Program-made: the position numbers and the translations under genes
Source of the DNA: Rhodobacterales bacterium UBA3080
GTDB taxonomy: Bacteria > Pseudomonadota > Alphaproteobacteria > Rhodobacterales > Rhodobacteraceae
Assembly (NCBI GenBank): GCA_002366645.1
Contig: DFBM01000089.1
Span: forward strand, 3,680 to 20,975
DNA: 17,296 nucleotides
Reading direction: 5' to 3'
Notes under the pieces: model-generated
Database searches by the model: none
Told to the model about the DNA's origin: nothing
The model's input: only the letters and a program-made list of their open reading frames with translations
Shown here: positions 7,099-14,941 of the stretch, in pieces
Position numbering within the stretch: position 1 is the first letter of the stretch
Layout: each line of letters opens with the position of its first letter

Positions 7099-8073
7099 AA
7101 CTTCCTGAACTGCGGTTTTGACGGCCTCGCGGTCGTTAAAAACCAAACGAACCGGCAGCGCGAGAACGTTGCGTCGGAAATCCACAGGTAGACGGGCGAC
7201 GTCCTTTTCCGTTGTGACCAGTTGTGCGGATTTCGTTTTGGCCTCGGCTTGTAGGCGTTGCAGGATCGCGTCGGTGTAGGGTGCATGGTCCGCGAATTCG
7301 TAAGTGGCGACGAGCTCGGCTCCGAGGGCGGACAGGGTGGCAAAGAACTTACCCGGACGACCGATCCCTGCGAAGGCGATGAAGCGGGTGCCGGACCAGT
7401 CCATACCGGTTTCCAACGGGCGTATTTCGCCTTCCCAGATTGGTTTCCCTGTGATTGCCGGTATTTTTTCGGCCAGTTGTTTTTGCGCAGTCGGCGTCCC
7501 GATCGGGGCGATAACATCTGCGCGCGCCAGTCCGTCGGAAAGTCGTTCCCTTAGAGGTCCGGCGGGCATAACGCGGCCATTCCCGAAGCCAACTTCGGCA
7601 TCAACCACAACGATGTTCAGATCTTTGGCGAGGGCGGGATTTTGGAAGCCGTCGTCCAGTATGATAATCTCCGCACCTGCGGCGATGGCGGCCTTGGCAC
7701 CGGCGGCGCGGTCCTTGGCGATCCAGCATGGACCGAAAGCCGAGATCAATAACGGTTCGTCGCCGACTTGGCTGGCATCGTGTGTTCGTTCGTCGACCTT
7801 TAGTGGTCCGATTTCGGAGCCGCCGTGGCCACGGGAAACGACATGGGCCGATGCGCCGAGCTCTGCACAGATGTCCATCAAGGCGATGACTGTCGGGGTT
7901 TTACCTGTTCCGCCAACGTTGATGTTGCCTACGCATATTACCGGCACAGGCAAGCGTTCCCATGCACCTTTGGTCAGCCTGCGCCGGGTCGCCGAAATCC
8001 AGACCAGCTCTAATGGGTAGAGGAGGCGGGACAAAAGTCCGTGTGGGCGGTTCCAAAAAAGAGGTGCGCGCAT
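7075..8073 (-). CDS. lpxK: Tetraacyldisaccharide 4'-kinase LpxK
   Basis: A 332-residue kinase that phosphorylates the 4' position of the tetraacyl-disaccharide 1-phosphate to give lipid IVA, the sixth step of lipid A biosynthesis, at the cytosolic face of the inner membrane. The N-terminal amphipathic membrane-contacting helix (about 11-28) is followed by the diagnostic P-loop region PVICVGNINVGGTGKTP (44-60). ILDDGFQNPAL (about 135-150) is the conserved second nucleotide/substrate motif, and VTTEKDVARLP lies near the C-terminus. Its ATG shares one base with the TGA of the upstream waaA-like gene (TGATG), which suggests translational coupling. The 3' end overlaps the PBP gene by 24 bp on the other strand. 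Confidence 0.95.
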   Translation of the reverse strand: MRAPLFWNRPHGLLSRLLYPLELVWISATRRRLTKGAWERLPVPVICVGNINVGGTGKTPTVIALMDICAELGASAHVVSRGHGGSEIGPLKVDERTHDASQVGDEPLLISAFGPCWIAKDRAAGAKAAIAAGAEIIILDDGFQNPALAKDLNIVVVDAEVGFGNGRVMPAGPLRERLSDGLARADVIAPIGTPTAQKQLAEKIPAITGKPIWEGEIRPLETGMDWSGTRFIAFAGIGRPGKFFATLSALGAELVATYEFADHAPYTDAILQRLQAEAKTKSAQLVTTEKDVARLPVDFRRNVLALPVRLVFNDREAVKTAVQEVLATRRTE

Positions 8074-9326
8074 CAGGTTGCCTCGTTTGGCAGATAGGAT
8101 TGCAGCAGTTCGGTCACTTTGTTGACGGCTTCGTCGGCTTCACCGCTGGCAGCCCATGCTGCGGTGGCAAGTTGCGCGGCGCGTTCAGGTATGAGGGCGG
8201 TTTCCAGTTGGCGCGCGAGATCGGCTTGGTCCATGACACGGATGCAGGCGTTAGCCTCGGCTAAACGCTCGTAGGCGGAAGCGAAGTTATAAACTTCGGG
8301 GCCATGCAGGATAGCGGAACCAAGGGCAGCGGATGGAAACGGGTTGTGTCCGCCGAAAAGTTTGAGCGAGCCGCCGATGAAAGATACGGGGGCTATGCGG
8401 TGCCAAAGGCCCGCTTCACCATGGGTGTCGGCGATGTAGATGTCGGTTCGGGAGTCGATGCCCTGACCTATGGATCGTTGCGCGACAGTGCAGCCAAGAT
8501 CACGCGCCAAAGTGGCAATTTCGTCGCCACGCTCAGGGTTGCGTGGCGAGAGGATCAAGAGCAGTTCGGGGTAGGACAGGCGCGCCGTGCGGTGCGCGGA
8601 TATAATGATTTCCTCTTCGCCGGGGTGCGTGGAGGCGGCAAACCAGACCGCCCGCCCGCCGATAGCACGCGCCATAGCTTTGCGCTGGTTTTCGTCATGC
8701 GGCAGTGGTGAAGCCCCGTCAATCAGCGACCCGCAAACTTCTAGACGATTTGTGGGAGCACCTAGCTTAAGAAAGTTGCGGGCGTCTTTTTCCGACAACG
8801 TCAGGATGCGGTCGAACCGGCGCAAAAGGGATTTTGCCATGCGTGTCAGAAACCGCCAGCGGCGATATCGGTTCGCCGGCATTTCGGCTTTGATAAAAAG
8901 CAGCGGGAGCTTGCGCTTTTTTGTGCGTACAATGAGGGCAGGTAGCAGGGCGTCTTCGGTCAGGATCGCAAGGCTGGGTTTCCAATGGTCGAGAAACGTG
9001 TCGATGTCTGCGACTTTTATGGCCGGTAAAGGCTGGAAAGTTATCCGCTCCGGTTCCAGACCTTCGAAAACCTGTTTGGCCTCAGGTGTAGTCGAGGTGA
9101 CAAGGCAGGAAAGCTTTGGGTTTTGATCGAGCATCCGCCGGACAAGTTCCAGCATCGAATGGGCGCCGCTGATACTGGTGACGGTGATCCACAGAAGTTG
9201 TCCGGTTGGGCGCATCAAGTCGGTGGGGGCGTTGAATTCTAACAAGCCAGTTTGCTTGGGCGCACGCTTGCCGTAGCCAAAGCGCGCGTAAAGCATGTAG
9301 ATCGCCAGTGAAATCGAGCGCCGCAT
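8073..9326 (-). CDS. waaA: Kdo transferase-like protein (WaaA/KdtA family, divergent)
   Basis: A 417-residue GT-B protein resembling 3-deoxy-D-manno-octulosonic acid transferase, which adds Kdo to lipid IVA. The C-terminal half is clearly of the family: AASTHPGEEE (230-239), SPRNPERGDE (260-269), IADTHGE (298-304), FIGGSL (316-321) and GGHNP (325-329). The N-terminal half is divergent. Where WaaA proteins have the catalytic VGE motif, this one reads SISGAH (51-56), without a glutamate. ETELWP is replaced by TEDALLP (123-129), and the glutamate after GGHN is replaced, giving GGHNPFPSA (325-333). The position between DUF4170 and lpxK still argues for a Kdo-related role. It may be a lineage-specific active variant or an enzyme with altered activity. 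It starts 8 bp after the DUF4170 stop without a strong ribosome site, so coupling is likely. Confidence 0.85.
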   Translation of the reverse strand: MRRSISLAIYMLYARFGYGKRAPKQTGLLEFNAPTDLMRPTGQLLWITVTSISGAHSMLELVRRMLDQNPKLSCLVTSTTPEAKQVFEGLEPERITFQPLPAIKVADIDTFLDHWKPSLAILTEDALLPALIVRTKKRKLPLLFIKAEMPANRYRRWRFLTRMAKSLLRRFDRILTLSEKDARNFLKLGAPTNRLEVCGSLIDGASPLPHDENQRKAMARAIGGRAVWFAASTHPGEEEIIISAHRTARLSYPELLLILSPRNPERGDEIATLARDLGCTVAQRSIGQGIDSRTDIYIADTHGEAGLWHRIAPVSFIGGSLKLFGGHNPFPSAALGSAILHGPEVYNFASAYERLAEANACIRVMDQADLARQLETALIPERAAQLATAAWAASGEADEAVNKVTELLQSYLPNEAT

Positions 9327-9334
9327 CCGGTGCG

Positions 9335-9577
9335 TCAGCCCATTTCTTCGGTCAGGCTGGTTTCTGTTTCCTCGTCGCGCAGACGGTGCAGGTGGGCAAT
9401 AAAGTAGCGCATGTGGGCGTTATCGACGGTGGAATGTGCGGCAGCTTTCCACGCGTCGTAAGCTTTCTCGTAGTTCGGATAAATACCGATGGTTTCGACG
9501 TTTTCAGGATCGCGGAATTCGTTGCTTTGTGGGTCTTTCAGCTCTCCGCCAAAAACGAGGTGCAAACGTTGGGTCAT
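9335..9577 (-). CDS. DUF4170 family small protein
   Basis: An 80-residue protein resembling the alphaproteobacterial DUF4170 family: an N-terminal strand RLHLVFGGEL, then IGIYPNYEKAYDAWKAAA, then a helix with MRYFIAHLHRLRDEE. No biochemical function is known. From memory, the family often lies between an inositol-monophosphatase-type gene and waaA/lpxK in alphaproteobacteria, which is the arrangement here, and so may have an accessory role in the envelope cluster. The start at 9577 is preferred over an in-frame ATG at 9619 because AAAGGA stands a few bases upstream. Eight bases separate its stop from the waaA-like start. The 69-bp gap after cysQ contains a sigma70-like element. Confidence 0.8.
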   Translation of the reverse strand: MTQRLHLVFGGELKDPQSNEFRDPENVETIGIYPNYEKAYDAWKAAAHSTVDNAHMRYFIAHLHRLRDEETETSLTEEMG

Positions 9578-9608
9578 TGGTATTTCCTTTGCGTGGGTTT
9601 TTGCGCGC

Positions 9609-9636
9609 ACATTAGCCATAGCCCCGTTGCAGTCAA
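9609..9636 (-). promoter_or_regulatory. Possible sigma70-type promoter before DUF4170-waaA-lpxK
   Basis: On the minus strand TTGACT (9636-9631, five of six matches to the -35 consensus) is followed after 16 bases by TAATGT (9614-9609, a weak -10). It lies in the 69-bp gap after cysQ and about 30 bases ahead of the DUF4170 start. It could give the lower half of the block its own transcript. The weak -10 keeps this tentative. Confidence 0.3.
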
Positions 9637-9646
9637 TCGCCGAGCG

Positions 9647-10417
9647 TCACAACCGCGCGATAAACTGCGGGTGCAGGCGGGCGTTCGCGGCGACCATTCC
9701 GGCCAGATACGGCTCGGGATTGTTATAGCGGGCGAGCAGGTTCTCGCGGGTGGTGACAAGGGCGCCGGCCTCGCGGGCGATCAGGTCTCCGGCGGCAACG
9801 TCCCACTCCCATGTGTCTCGCAGGGTCAACATTCCATCAAAAGTGCCGTCCGCTGCCAGACACATCCGGTACGCGAGGGAGGGGCGGAAGTTCGGCTTGA
9901 TGTCTGGCACGCCGCCGGGCCAAAGGTCGGGCATAAGCGTGGGTTTGGTGATAAGCATGCGAGCGGCGTTCAGGTCTTGTTGGCTGCTGGCGTTGATCGG
10001 TTTTCCGTTCAGGAAAGCGCCGCCGTCTTTGGTGGCGCTGTAAGTCAGGCCCTTCATGGGCAAGTGGACGACGGCCGAGACGATTTCGCCGTTATCGGAA
10101 ATGGCCAGCGAGTGGGCAAAGGATTTCTCGCCGGCGATGAAGGCACGGGTGCCGTCGATGGGGTCTACGATAAAGACCTTCGGGCGTTCAAGGCGGGCGG
10201 AATCGTCTTCGGTTTCTTCGGATAGCCAGCCGTAGTCCGATCTGGCAGCCAAAAGTTCGCGGTTTAGCATGCGGTCGATGGCCAGATCGGCCTCGGTCAC
10301 AGGGCCTTGGCCGCCGCCTTTGTCCCATGTCTCGGGGTTCGCCTGAAAGTATTTTCGGGCGATATCCCCTGCTGCGTGCGCAGCGTCAGTCAGTAGATCG
10401 ATATCATGCGCCGGCAA
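9647..10417 (-). CDS. cysQ: 3'(2'),5'-bisphosphate nucleotidase CysQ-like (inositol monophosphatase family)
   Basis: A 256-residue Mg-dependent, lithium-sensitive-type phosphatase of the inositol monophosphatase superfamily. The CysQ assignment (hydrolysis of PAP to AMP, removing a by-product of sulfate assimilation) rests on length and overall pattern; an inositol-phosphate substrate cannot be excluded. Metal-binding motifs are complete: VTEADLAID (40-48), SEETEDD (66-72), DPIDGT (85-90) and WEWDVAAGD (203-211). Translation appears to begin at a TTG codon (10417) that lies inside the 3' end of pmbA, giving a 14-bp overlap. AAGGG stands 7 bases upstream, and the ATG at 10407 is in another frame that stops after five codons. 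The reading matches the usual N-terminus of the family. Confidence 0.9.
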   Translation of the reverse strand: MPAHDIDLLTDAAHAAGDIARKYFQANPETWDKGGGQGPVTEADLAIDRMLNRELLAARSDYGWLSEETEDDSARLERPKVFIVDPIDGTRAFIAGEKSFAHSLAISDNGEIVSAVVHLPMKGLTYSATKDGGAFLNGKPINASSQQDLNAARMLITKPTLMPDLWPGGVPDIKPNFRPSLAYRMCLAADGTFDGMLTLRDTWEWDVAAGDLIAREAGALVTTRENLLARYNNPEPYLAGMVAANARLHPQFIARL

Positions 10418-11750
10418 TGGTTAACCCTTCGACTAGCAAGCTGGGAACAACGCGGGATAGATGTGCGCGGCCGTCATTCGCCGGACGGATCGAGCCCAAC
10501 ATCTCACGTAGATTTCCGGCGATGGTGCATTCGTTTACCGGTCCGGTGATTACGCCGTTTTCGACCCAAAAACCGGAGGCACCGCGGGAGTAGTCGCCGG
10601 TGTTGGCGTTAATTGAACTGCCGATCAGGGATGTCACGATCAGGCCGGTGCCCATCATTGAAATCAGGTCTTCGCGGCTTTCGGTGCCTTGGGTTAACGA
10701 AAGGTTTCCTGCTGACGGGCTTGGTGGGGCCGAGGTGCCGCGGGCCGCGTTTGCGGTGCTTTCCAGCCCCAGTTTTCGAGCGGTCGCCAGATCAAGTGTC
10801 CAGCCTTGCAATATACCGTTTTCGATGATTGCGCGGCGCGTAGTCGATAATCCCTCGGCGTCAAAAGGTTTGGAACCGGAGGTGCGGGGGCGGTGTGGGT
10901 CTTCGATCAGGGATAGACCTTCGGGTAGAACCTGTTGGCCCATTGCATCCTTCAGCCAGCTTGAACCACGCGCGATGGAGGAGCCGTTGATTGCGGCGAC
11001 CAGATGTCCGATCAAGCCCGAGGAAATGCGTTCGTCGAACAGCACCGGATAGGCACCTGTAGGTGGTTTTTTCGGACCGGCCCGCGACACGGCGCGCTCG
11101 CCGGCTATCCGGCCGATTTCGGTTGCGGAAGGAAGGTCTGCGCCAAAGATGCGGCCCTCGCCATTATAATCACGCTCCATTTCCAGCCCTTCGCCGGTTA
11201 TTGCGACACAGGAGGTCGAGCGCGAGGTGCGGGCGTAACCGCCGCTAAAGCCATTGGTCGCAGCGATATGGATTGCGCTGCGGCTGTATCCGGCACCGGA
11301 GCCTTGCACTTGTGTTACGCCTTTGACGGCGAAAGCGGCCTCTTCGGCCTCTAGGGCATCTTGCTGCAATTCGGCGGATGTAGGGGCATCGGAAGGATCG
11401 GCGAGCTCTAGCGGTTCGATGTCCCAAGCGGTCGCGAGCTGGGACGGGTCAGCCAGCCCGCAGTTTGGATCTTCGGGCGCTTCGCTGGCCATCGCCACGG
11501 CACGTTCGGCCATGGCGCGCAGGGTTTCAGGTCGTAGATCGGAGGCAGAAACGCAGGCCTGTCTCTGGCCGACAAAGACCCGCAATCCCAAGTCGACACC
11601 TTCGGAACGCTCCGCGTGTTCGAGTTTGCCGTTCAAGACCTCGATGGACTGGCTGTCGCCGGATACGGCAATGGAATCGGCGGCTTCGGCACCTGCTGCT
11701 TTGGCGGCGTCAAGCAGGGCGAAAGTCAGGGATTCAAGGGATGCGGTCAT
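10404..11750 (-). CDS. pmbA: TldD/PmbA family protein (PmbA/TldE)
   Basis: A 448-residue protein, close to the 450 of E. coli PmbA (TldE). PmbA pairs with TldD to form a heterodimeric zinc protease that degrades unfolded peptides and, in E. coli, takes part in microcin B17 maturation and CcdA turnover; TldD carries the metal site, and consistently no HExxH is present here. Supporting features are the N-terminal AKAAGAEAADSIAVSGDSQS pattern, the central NGFSGGYARTS segment, the domain junction GPKKPPTGAYPVLFDE (about 237-252), and the C-terminal ASGFWVENGVITGPVNECT and NLREML motifs. The start at 11750 is favoured by family length. An in-frame ATG at 11786 would add 12 unlike residues. No tldD is in view; in bacteria the partner is usually encoded elsewhere. 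Confidence 0.93.
   Translation of the reverse strand: MTASLESLTFALLDAAKAAGAEAADSIAVSGDSQSIEVLNGKLEHAERSEGVDLGLRVFVGQRQACVSASDLRPETLRAMAERAVAMASEAPEDPNCGLADPSQLATAWDIEPLELADPSDAPTSAELQQDALEAEEAAFAVKGVTQVQGSGAGYSRSAIHIAATNGFSGGYARTSRSTSCVAITGEGLEMERDYNGEGRIFGADLPSATEIGRIAGERAVSRAGPKKPPTGAYPVLFDERISSGLIGHLVAAINGSSIARGSSWLKDAMGQQVLPEGLSLIEDPHRPRTSGSKPFDAEGLSTTRRAIIENGILQGWTLDLATARKLGLESTANAARGTSAPPSPSAGNLSLTQGTESREDLISMMGTGLIVTSLIGSSINANTGDYSRGASGFWVENGVITGPVNECTIAGNLREMLGSIRPANDGRAHLSRVVPSLLVEGLTIAGA
10425..10430 (-). promoter_or_regulatory. Ribosome binding site supporting the TTG start of cysQ
   Basis: GAAGGG on the minus strand, 7 bases before the TTG at 10417 and inside the pmbA coding sequence. 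It is what makes the non-ATG start credible. Confidence 0.6.
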
Positions 11751-11908
11751 GGGATTTCCCGTTTCAGTGTTGGCGTTGCCTCTCATGTATAGTAGCGCGC
11801 GCGGGTTTTCACCCTATGAACTGCGATTTGTTGAAAATACTCAAAGTGGAAAGTTCTTTCAGAAAAACTTAAACTGATGTATGCATCGTGCTTTACGGGG
11901 TAATATTT
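11751..11908. promoter_or_regulatory. Divergent intergenic region between pmbA and the LysR gene
   Basis: This 158-bp interval must hold promoters for both flanking genes. It contains a perfect inverted repeat GAAAG-TT-CTTTC (11849-11860) and a shorter palindrome GATG-TATG-CATC (11876-11887), the latter about 20 bases before the LysR start. Either could be an autoregulatory site for the LysR-type protein, which usually binds near its own divergent promoter. No convincing -35/-10 pair was found by eye. Confidence 0.3.
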
Positions 11909-12844
11909 ATGACAATTAAAACGGATATGCTGCGGTATTTTGTGGCCGTGGCCGAGGCCGGAAATCTTTCGAAGGCCGCAAAGAAACTTCAACGCTCGCC
12001 GGCTGCGATTTCAATGATGCTTAAGCAGTTCGAGGAAGAACTCGGCTCGCCGCTGTTTGAAACCGATCGCAAAAGCCATTTGACGGCTCTGGGCGAGTTT
12101 ACCCTTGCGGAGGCAAAGCGCGAGCTGGTGCATTTCGAAAACTCGGTTTCCGCGATCCTGAAATTTGCCGAATCCGGCGAGGGACAGGTGCGCGTTGCCG
12201 CGATGCCAGCTGCGGTCGCCAACCTGCTACCCAAGGTGATTGGCCAGATGCACGAAGAAAACCCGAATATTCTGGTTAATGTGGAGGATATCACAAACGC
12301 TGCAATTCTGGCGAAACTCCAGAGTGAAGGAGCGGATATTGGCATTGTTAACAATTTGTCTGTGATCGGTTCGGCGCACCTGAAATCGGCGCATCTGATG
12401 TCCGACCGGTTAGGCGTGCTGTGTGCGCGTGACAGTGCGCTTGGCCGCAAAGAGAAACTGTATTGGTCCGATTTGGCGACTGCGCCAATGGTGCATCATA
12501 AACTGTGCGACGTGATCGACGAACCCGCCGTTAGAAAGGCGCTGGCGGCGTCGAGGATCGGAGTGGCCAGCGCTATTTCGATCCAGTCTTTTGTGCGTGG
12601 TAGCAAATACGCCTCGCCGATTCCGGAGCTGGGCAGTCTGTCGCTTGCTTCGGATCTCGTGTTCCGTATACCCGACGGTAACGCTTATTGGCGGAACGTA
12701 TATCTGGTGTGGAACGTGGATATTAACCTCAGTCCGGCGACGATGCGGTTCTGCAAAATTATGAAGCGCACGATTACCGAGATGGGAATGCCGCCACGGA
12801 CAGCAAGCGGTGAGATATTGCCGTTCACGGATGTGCCCACCTAG
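11909..12844 (+). CDS. LysR family transcriptional regulator
   Basis: A 311-residue LysR-type regulator of normal length. The winged helix-turn-helix occupies about 1-62, with the family pattern LRYFVAVAEAGNLSKAAKKL, then SPAAISMMLKQFEEELGSPLFE. A helical linker follows, then a periplasmic-binding-protein-like effector domain from about 90. The pattern differs slightly from most LysR proteins in having SMMLKQFE where SxxIxxLE is common. ATG 11909 is preferred over an in-frame GTG at 11888; GGGG stands 8 bases upstream of it. It diverges from pmbA. The carboxypeptidase gene follows 73 bp downstream on the same strand, so the two may be co-transcribed, but the target genes and effector cannot be inferred. 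Confidence 0.92.
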   Translation: MTIKTDMLRYFVAVAEAGNLSKAAKKLQRSPAAISMMLKQFEEELGSPLFETDRKSHLTALGEFTLAEAKRELVHFENSVSAILKFAESGEGQVRVAAMPAAVANLLPKVIGQMHEENPNILVNVEDITNAAILAKLQSEGADIGIVNNLSVIGSAHLKSAHLMSDRLGVLCARDSALGRKEKLYWSDLATAPMVHHKLCDVIDEPAVRKALAASRIGVASAISIQSFVRGSKYASPIPELGSLSLASDLVFRIPDGNAYWRNVYLVWNVDINLSPATMRFCKIMKRTITEMGMPPRTASGEILPFTDVPT

Positions 12845-12917
12845 TTTTTCGCTTGGATCGTTCATGGAAATACGATCCTATGGGGCGATACTTCAATTCG
12901 TTAGGGATTCTTTACGC

Positions 12918-14402
12918 ATGACAAATTCTGCTTACACAACGTTGTTGGACCACTTGAAAACCACCTCGGCGCTAGAGCAGGTCGGTGGGGTTTTGATGTG
13001 GGATCAAGAAGTAATGATGCCCCGAAAAGGGAACGCCCAGCGGTCCGAACAAAATGCGGCACTTGAGGCCACCATTCACGCGCGCAATACCGATCCGCGA
13101 TTGCCGGACTGGTTTGACTCGATTGACGAGAATGCGCTGGACGCTGTCGGCAAGGTGAACTTGGCGGAAGCAAAGAAATCCTATGCGCGGGCGACAAAGA
13201 TTCCGGCAGATTTGGCTGAGGAGTTGGCGCGGGTGACCTCCGCCTCGCAACAGGCGTGGGCCGATGCGCGCGGCACCAGTGATTTCGCGGCGTTTGCGCC
13301 GACATTGGAAAAGGTGCTGGATTTGCGCCGGCAGGAAGCGGCTTGTCTGGCGGACGGCGGTGATCTCTATGACGCATTACTGGATGACTACGAACCGGAT
13401 GCGAAGTCCGGCCCTCTGGCTGAATTGCTTGGTCGTCTCAGACCCGGTTTGACGGAACTGCGCGGTGCGATTGCGGACAAAGGCGCGGAGGTTCCTTCGA
13501 TAAAGGGAGAGTTCGGGGCCGACGTGCAAATGGCTGTAGCCAACCGCCTGGCGAGCGCGTTTGATTATGACTGGGACGCAGGCAGGATTGATCTGGCGGT
13601 GCATCCGTTTAGTTCCGGCAACAACAATGATTCACGGATTACGACGCGGGTTGATCCAAAGAACGTGTTCAATTGCTTTTATTCGACGGTCCACGAGGTC
13701 GGGCACTCGAAGTACGAACAGGGGATGCCGGAGGAGCTGGCGATGCAACCGGCGGGGAAATATGCCTCGATGGGGGTACATGAAAGCCAGTCGCGGATGC
13801 TGGAAAACCAGATCGGTCGAAGCCGTGCGTTCTGCGAGTGGATGTTTGGCGTCATGCGCGACGAAATGGGGGACTTTGACCTGAAGGATGGCGAGGAACT
13901 TTATCGTGCAGCGAACCGTGTTGAATCGGGCTTTATTCGGACCGAAGCGGACGAATTGCACTATAACCTGCATGTACTACTGCGGTTTGAACTTGAACGC
14001 GCGTTGATCCGCGACGAGTTGCAGGTGGCAGATCTGGAAGCTGCATGGAACGATAATTTCAAGCGTGATTTCGGCGTGGACGTGCCGGATGCGGCGCAAG
14101 GTGTGTTGCAGGACGTGCATTGGGCTGTCGGGTTGTTTGGGTATTTCCCGACGTACTCGCTAGGGAATATCTATGCGGGTGAGCTTTTTGCGAAGATGCA
14201 GGATGTTATGCCGACGTTGGATGAAGACTTTTCCAAAGGCGATACGAGTAACGCGTTGGCTTGGTTGGGCGAGAACGTGCATCAGAAGGCGCATTTGTCA
14301 GCGCCCGAGCAGATTATTGCGGATGCAGTTGGTCACAAGCCGAGCGAGAAGCCGTTGCTCGCGTATCTGGAGCGGAAGTTCACGGACCTTTATGATCTGT
14401 GA
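12918..14402 (+). CDS. Carboxypeptidase Taq-type metallopeptidase (family M32)
   Basis: A 494-residue zinc carboxypeptidase of family M32 (Thermus aquaticus carboxypeptidase type), a cytosolic enzyme that trims amino acids from peptide C-termini. The zinc site HExxH reads H259-E260-V-G-H263, followed by the third ligand E289 in the family motif HESQSR (288-293) and ENQIGRS. The N-terminus has the conserved VGGVLMWDQEVMMPRKG. The C-terminal part contains DVHWAVGLFGYFPTYSLGN, also diagnostic. The start at 12918 is chosen because family members begin just ahead of this LLDHL helix. Longer in-frame ATGs at 12810 and 12867 overlap or follow the LysR gene and give residues unlike the family. The ribosome site (AGGGA, about 10 bases upstream) is weak. 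The last 23 bp overlap the convergent padR gene. Confidence 0.93.
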   Translation: MTNSAYTTLLDHLKTTSALEQVGGVLMWDQEVMMPRKGNAQRSEQNAALEATIHARNTDPRLPDWFDSIDENALDAVGKVNLAEAKKSYARATKIPADLAEELARVTSASQQAWADARGTSDFAAFAPTLEKVLDLRRQEAACLADGGDLYDALLDDYEPDAKSGPLAELLGRLRPGLTELRGAIADKGAEVPSIKGEFGADVQMAVANRLASAFDYDWDAGRIDLAVHPFSSGNNNDSRITTRVDPKNVFNCFYSTVHEVGHSKYEQGMPEELAMQPAGKYASMGVHESQSRMLENQIGRSRAFCEWMFGVMRDEMGDFDLKDGEELYRAANRVESGFIRTEADELHYNLHVLLRFELERALIRDELQVADLEAAWNDNFKRDFGVDVPDAAQGVLQDVHWAVGLFGYFPTYSLGNIYAGELFAKMQDVMPTLDEDFSKGDTSNALAWLGENVHQKAHLSAPEQIIADAVGHKPSEKPLLAYLERKFTDLYDL

Positions 14403-14928
14403 TCTTCTCTTTTAGAAATTTCTGATACCAGTCGCGGGAAAACTTGAAATAGTTTAGGCCGAAGTCCAGCGTAGCGATTTGGAACAGGGCGTGGCTTTTC
14501 ATATCTTCCGGTATCTCGACTTCGTGTAGCTGGGCTTTGAGGGCCTCCAACATACCGATTTGGTCATCGAGTGTGGCGATATGTTCCGTGATGTGCTGCG
14601 CCTGTTCGTCTGGCGCTATGTTGCCAAAGAAAAACAGCCGGACCAGCGTTTCGTCTTTGAATTTTTCTAGCGGCAGGCCTTCGCCTAGCCAGCGGGTGAA
14701 TACCTCTCGGCCTTTATCCGTGATGCTGTAGATTTTTTTGGCGCGGCCGTTTTCGACGATACTTGTTGCGGTAACACTCCCTGCGGTTTCGAGCTTCTTC
14801 AAGGCTGGATGAATGCTGCCCATGGAAGCGTTGTAGAAAAACGCGGTCGATTTTTCGATCGCCTTTTTTACGTCATAAGAGGTCATGTCGCGATATTGCA
14901 GGATACCCAGGATTATCTTGTCTTGCAT
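14380..14928 (-). CDS. PadR family transcriptional regulator
   Basis: A 182-residue PadR-type regulator with a Vir_act_alpha_C-like C-terminal region. The winged helix-turn-helix spans about 1-80: LGILQYRDMTSYDVKKAIE, then NASMGSIHPALKKLETAG, then KKIYSITDKGREVFTRWL, all typical of PadR. The rest (about 85-175) is alpha-helical, for dimerisation. It begins 13 bp after the stop of the hydrolase gene on the same strand, so the two form an operon with the regulator second. PadR proteins usually repress their own neighbourhood and are relieved by a small molecule. The repeat-rich promoter in front of the hydrolase is the obvious candidate target. The 3' end overlaps the carboxypeptidase gene by 23 bp. 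Confidence 0.93.
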   Translation of the reverse strand: MQDKIILGILQYRDMTSYDVKKAIEKSTAFFYNASMGSIHPALKKLETAGSVTATSIVENGRAKKIYSITDKGREVFTRWLGEGLPLEKFKDETLVRLFFFGNIAPDEQAQHITEHIATLDDQIGMLEALKAQLHEVEIPEDMKSHALFQIATLDFGLNYFKFSRDWYQKFLKEKITDHKGP

Positions 14929-14941
14929 GAAGCTGGCCCTG

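Noticed and set aside
9308..10225. Long open frame of 305 codons on the plus strand
   Set aside because: It runs antisense to the waaA-like start, DUF4170 and cysQ genes, shows low-complexity glycine/valine-rich sequence without a recognisable domain, and the opposite-strand genes have complete family motifs.
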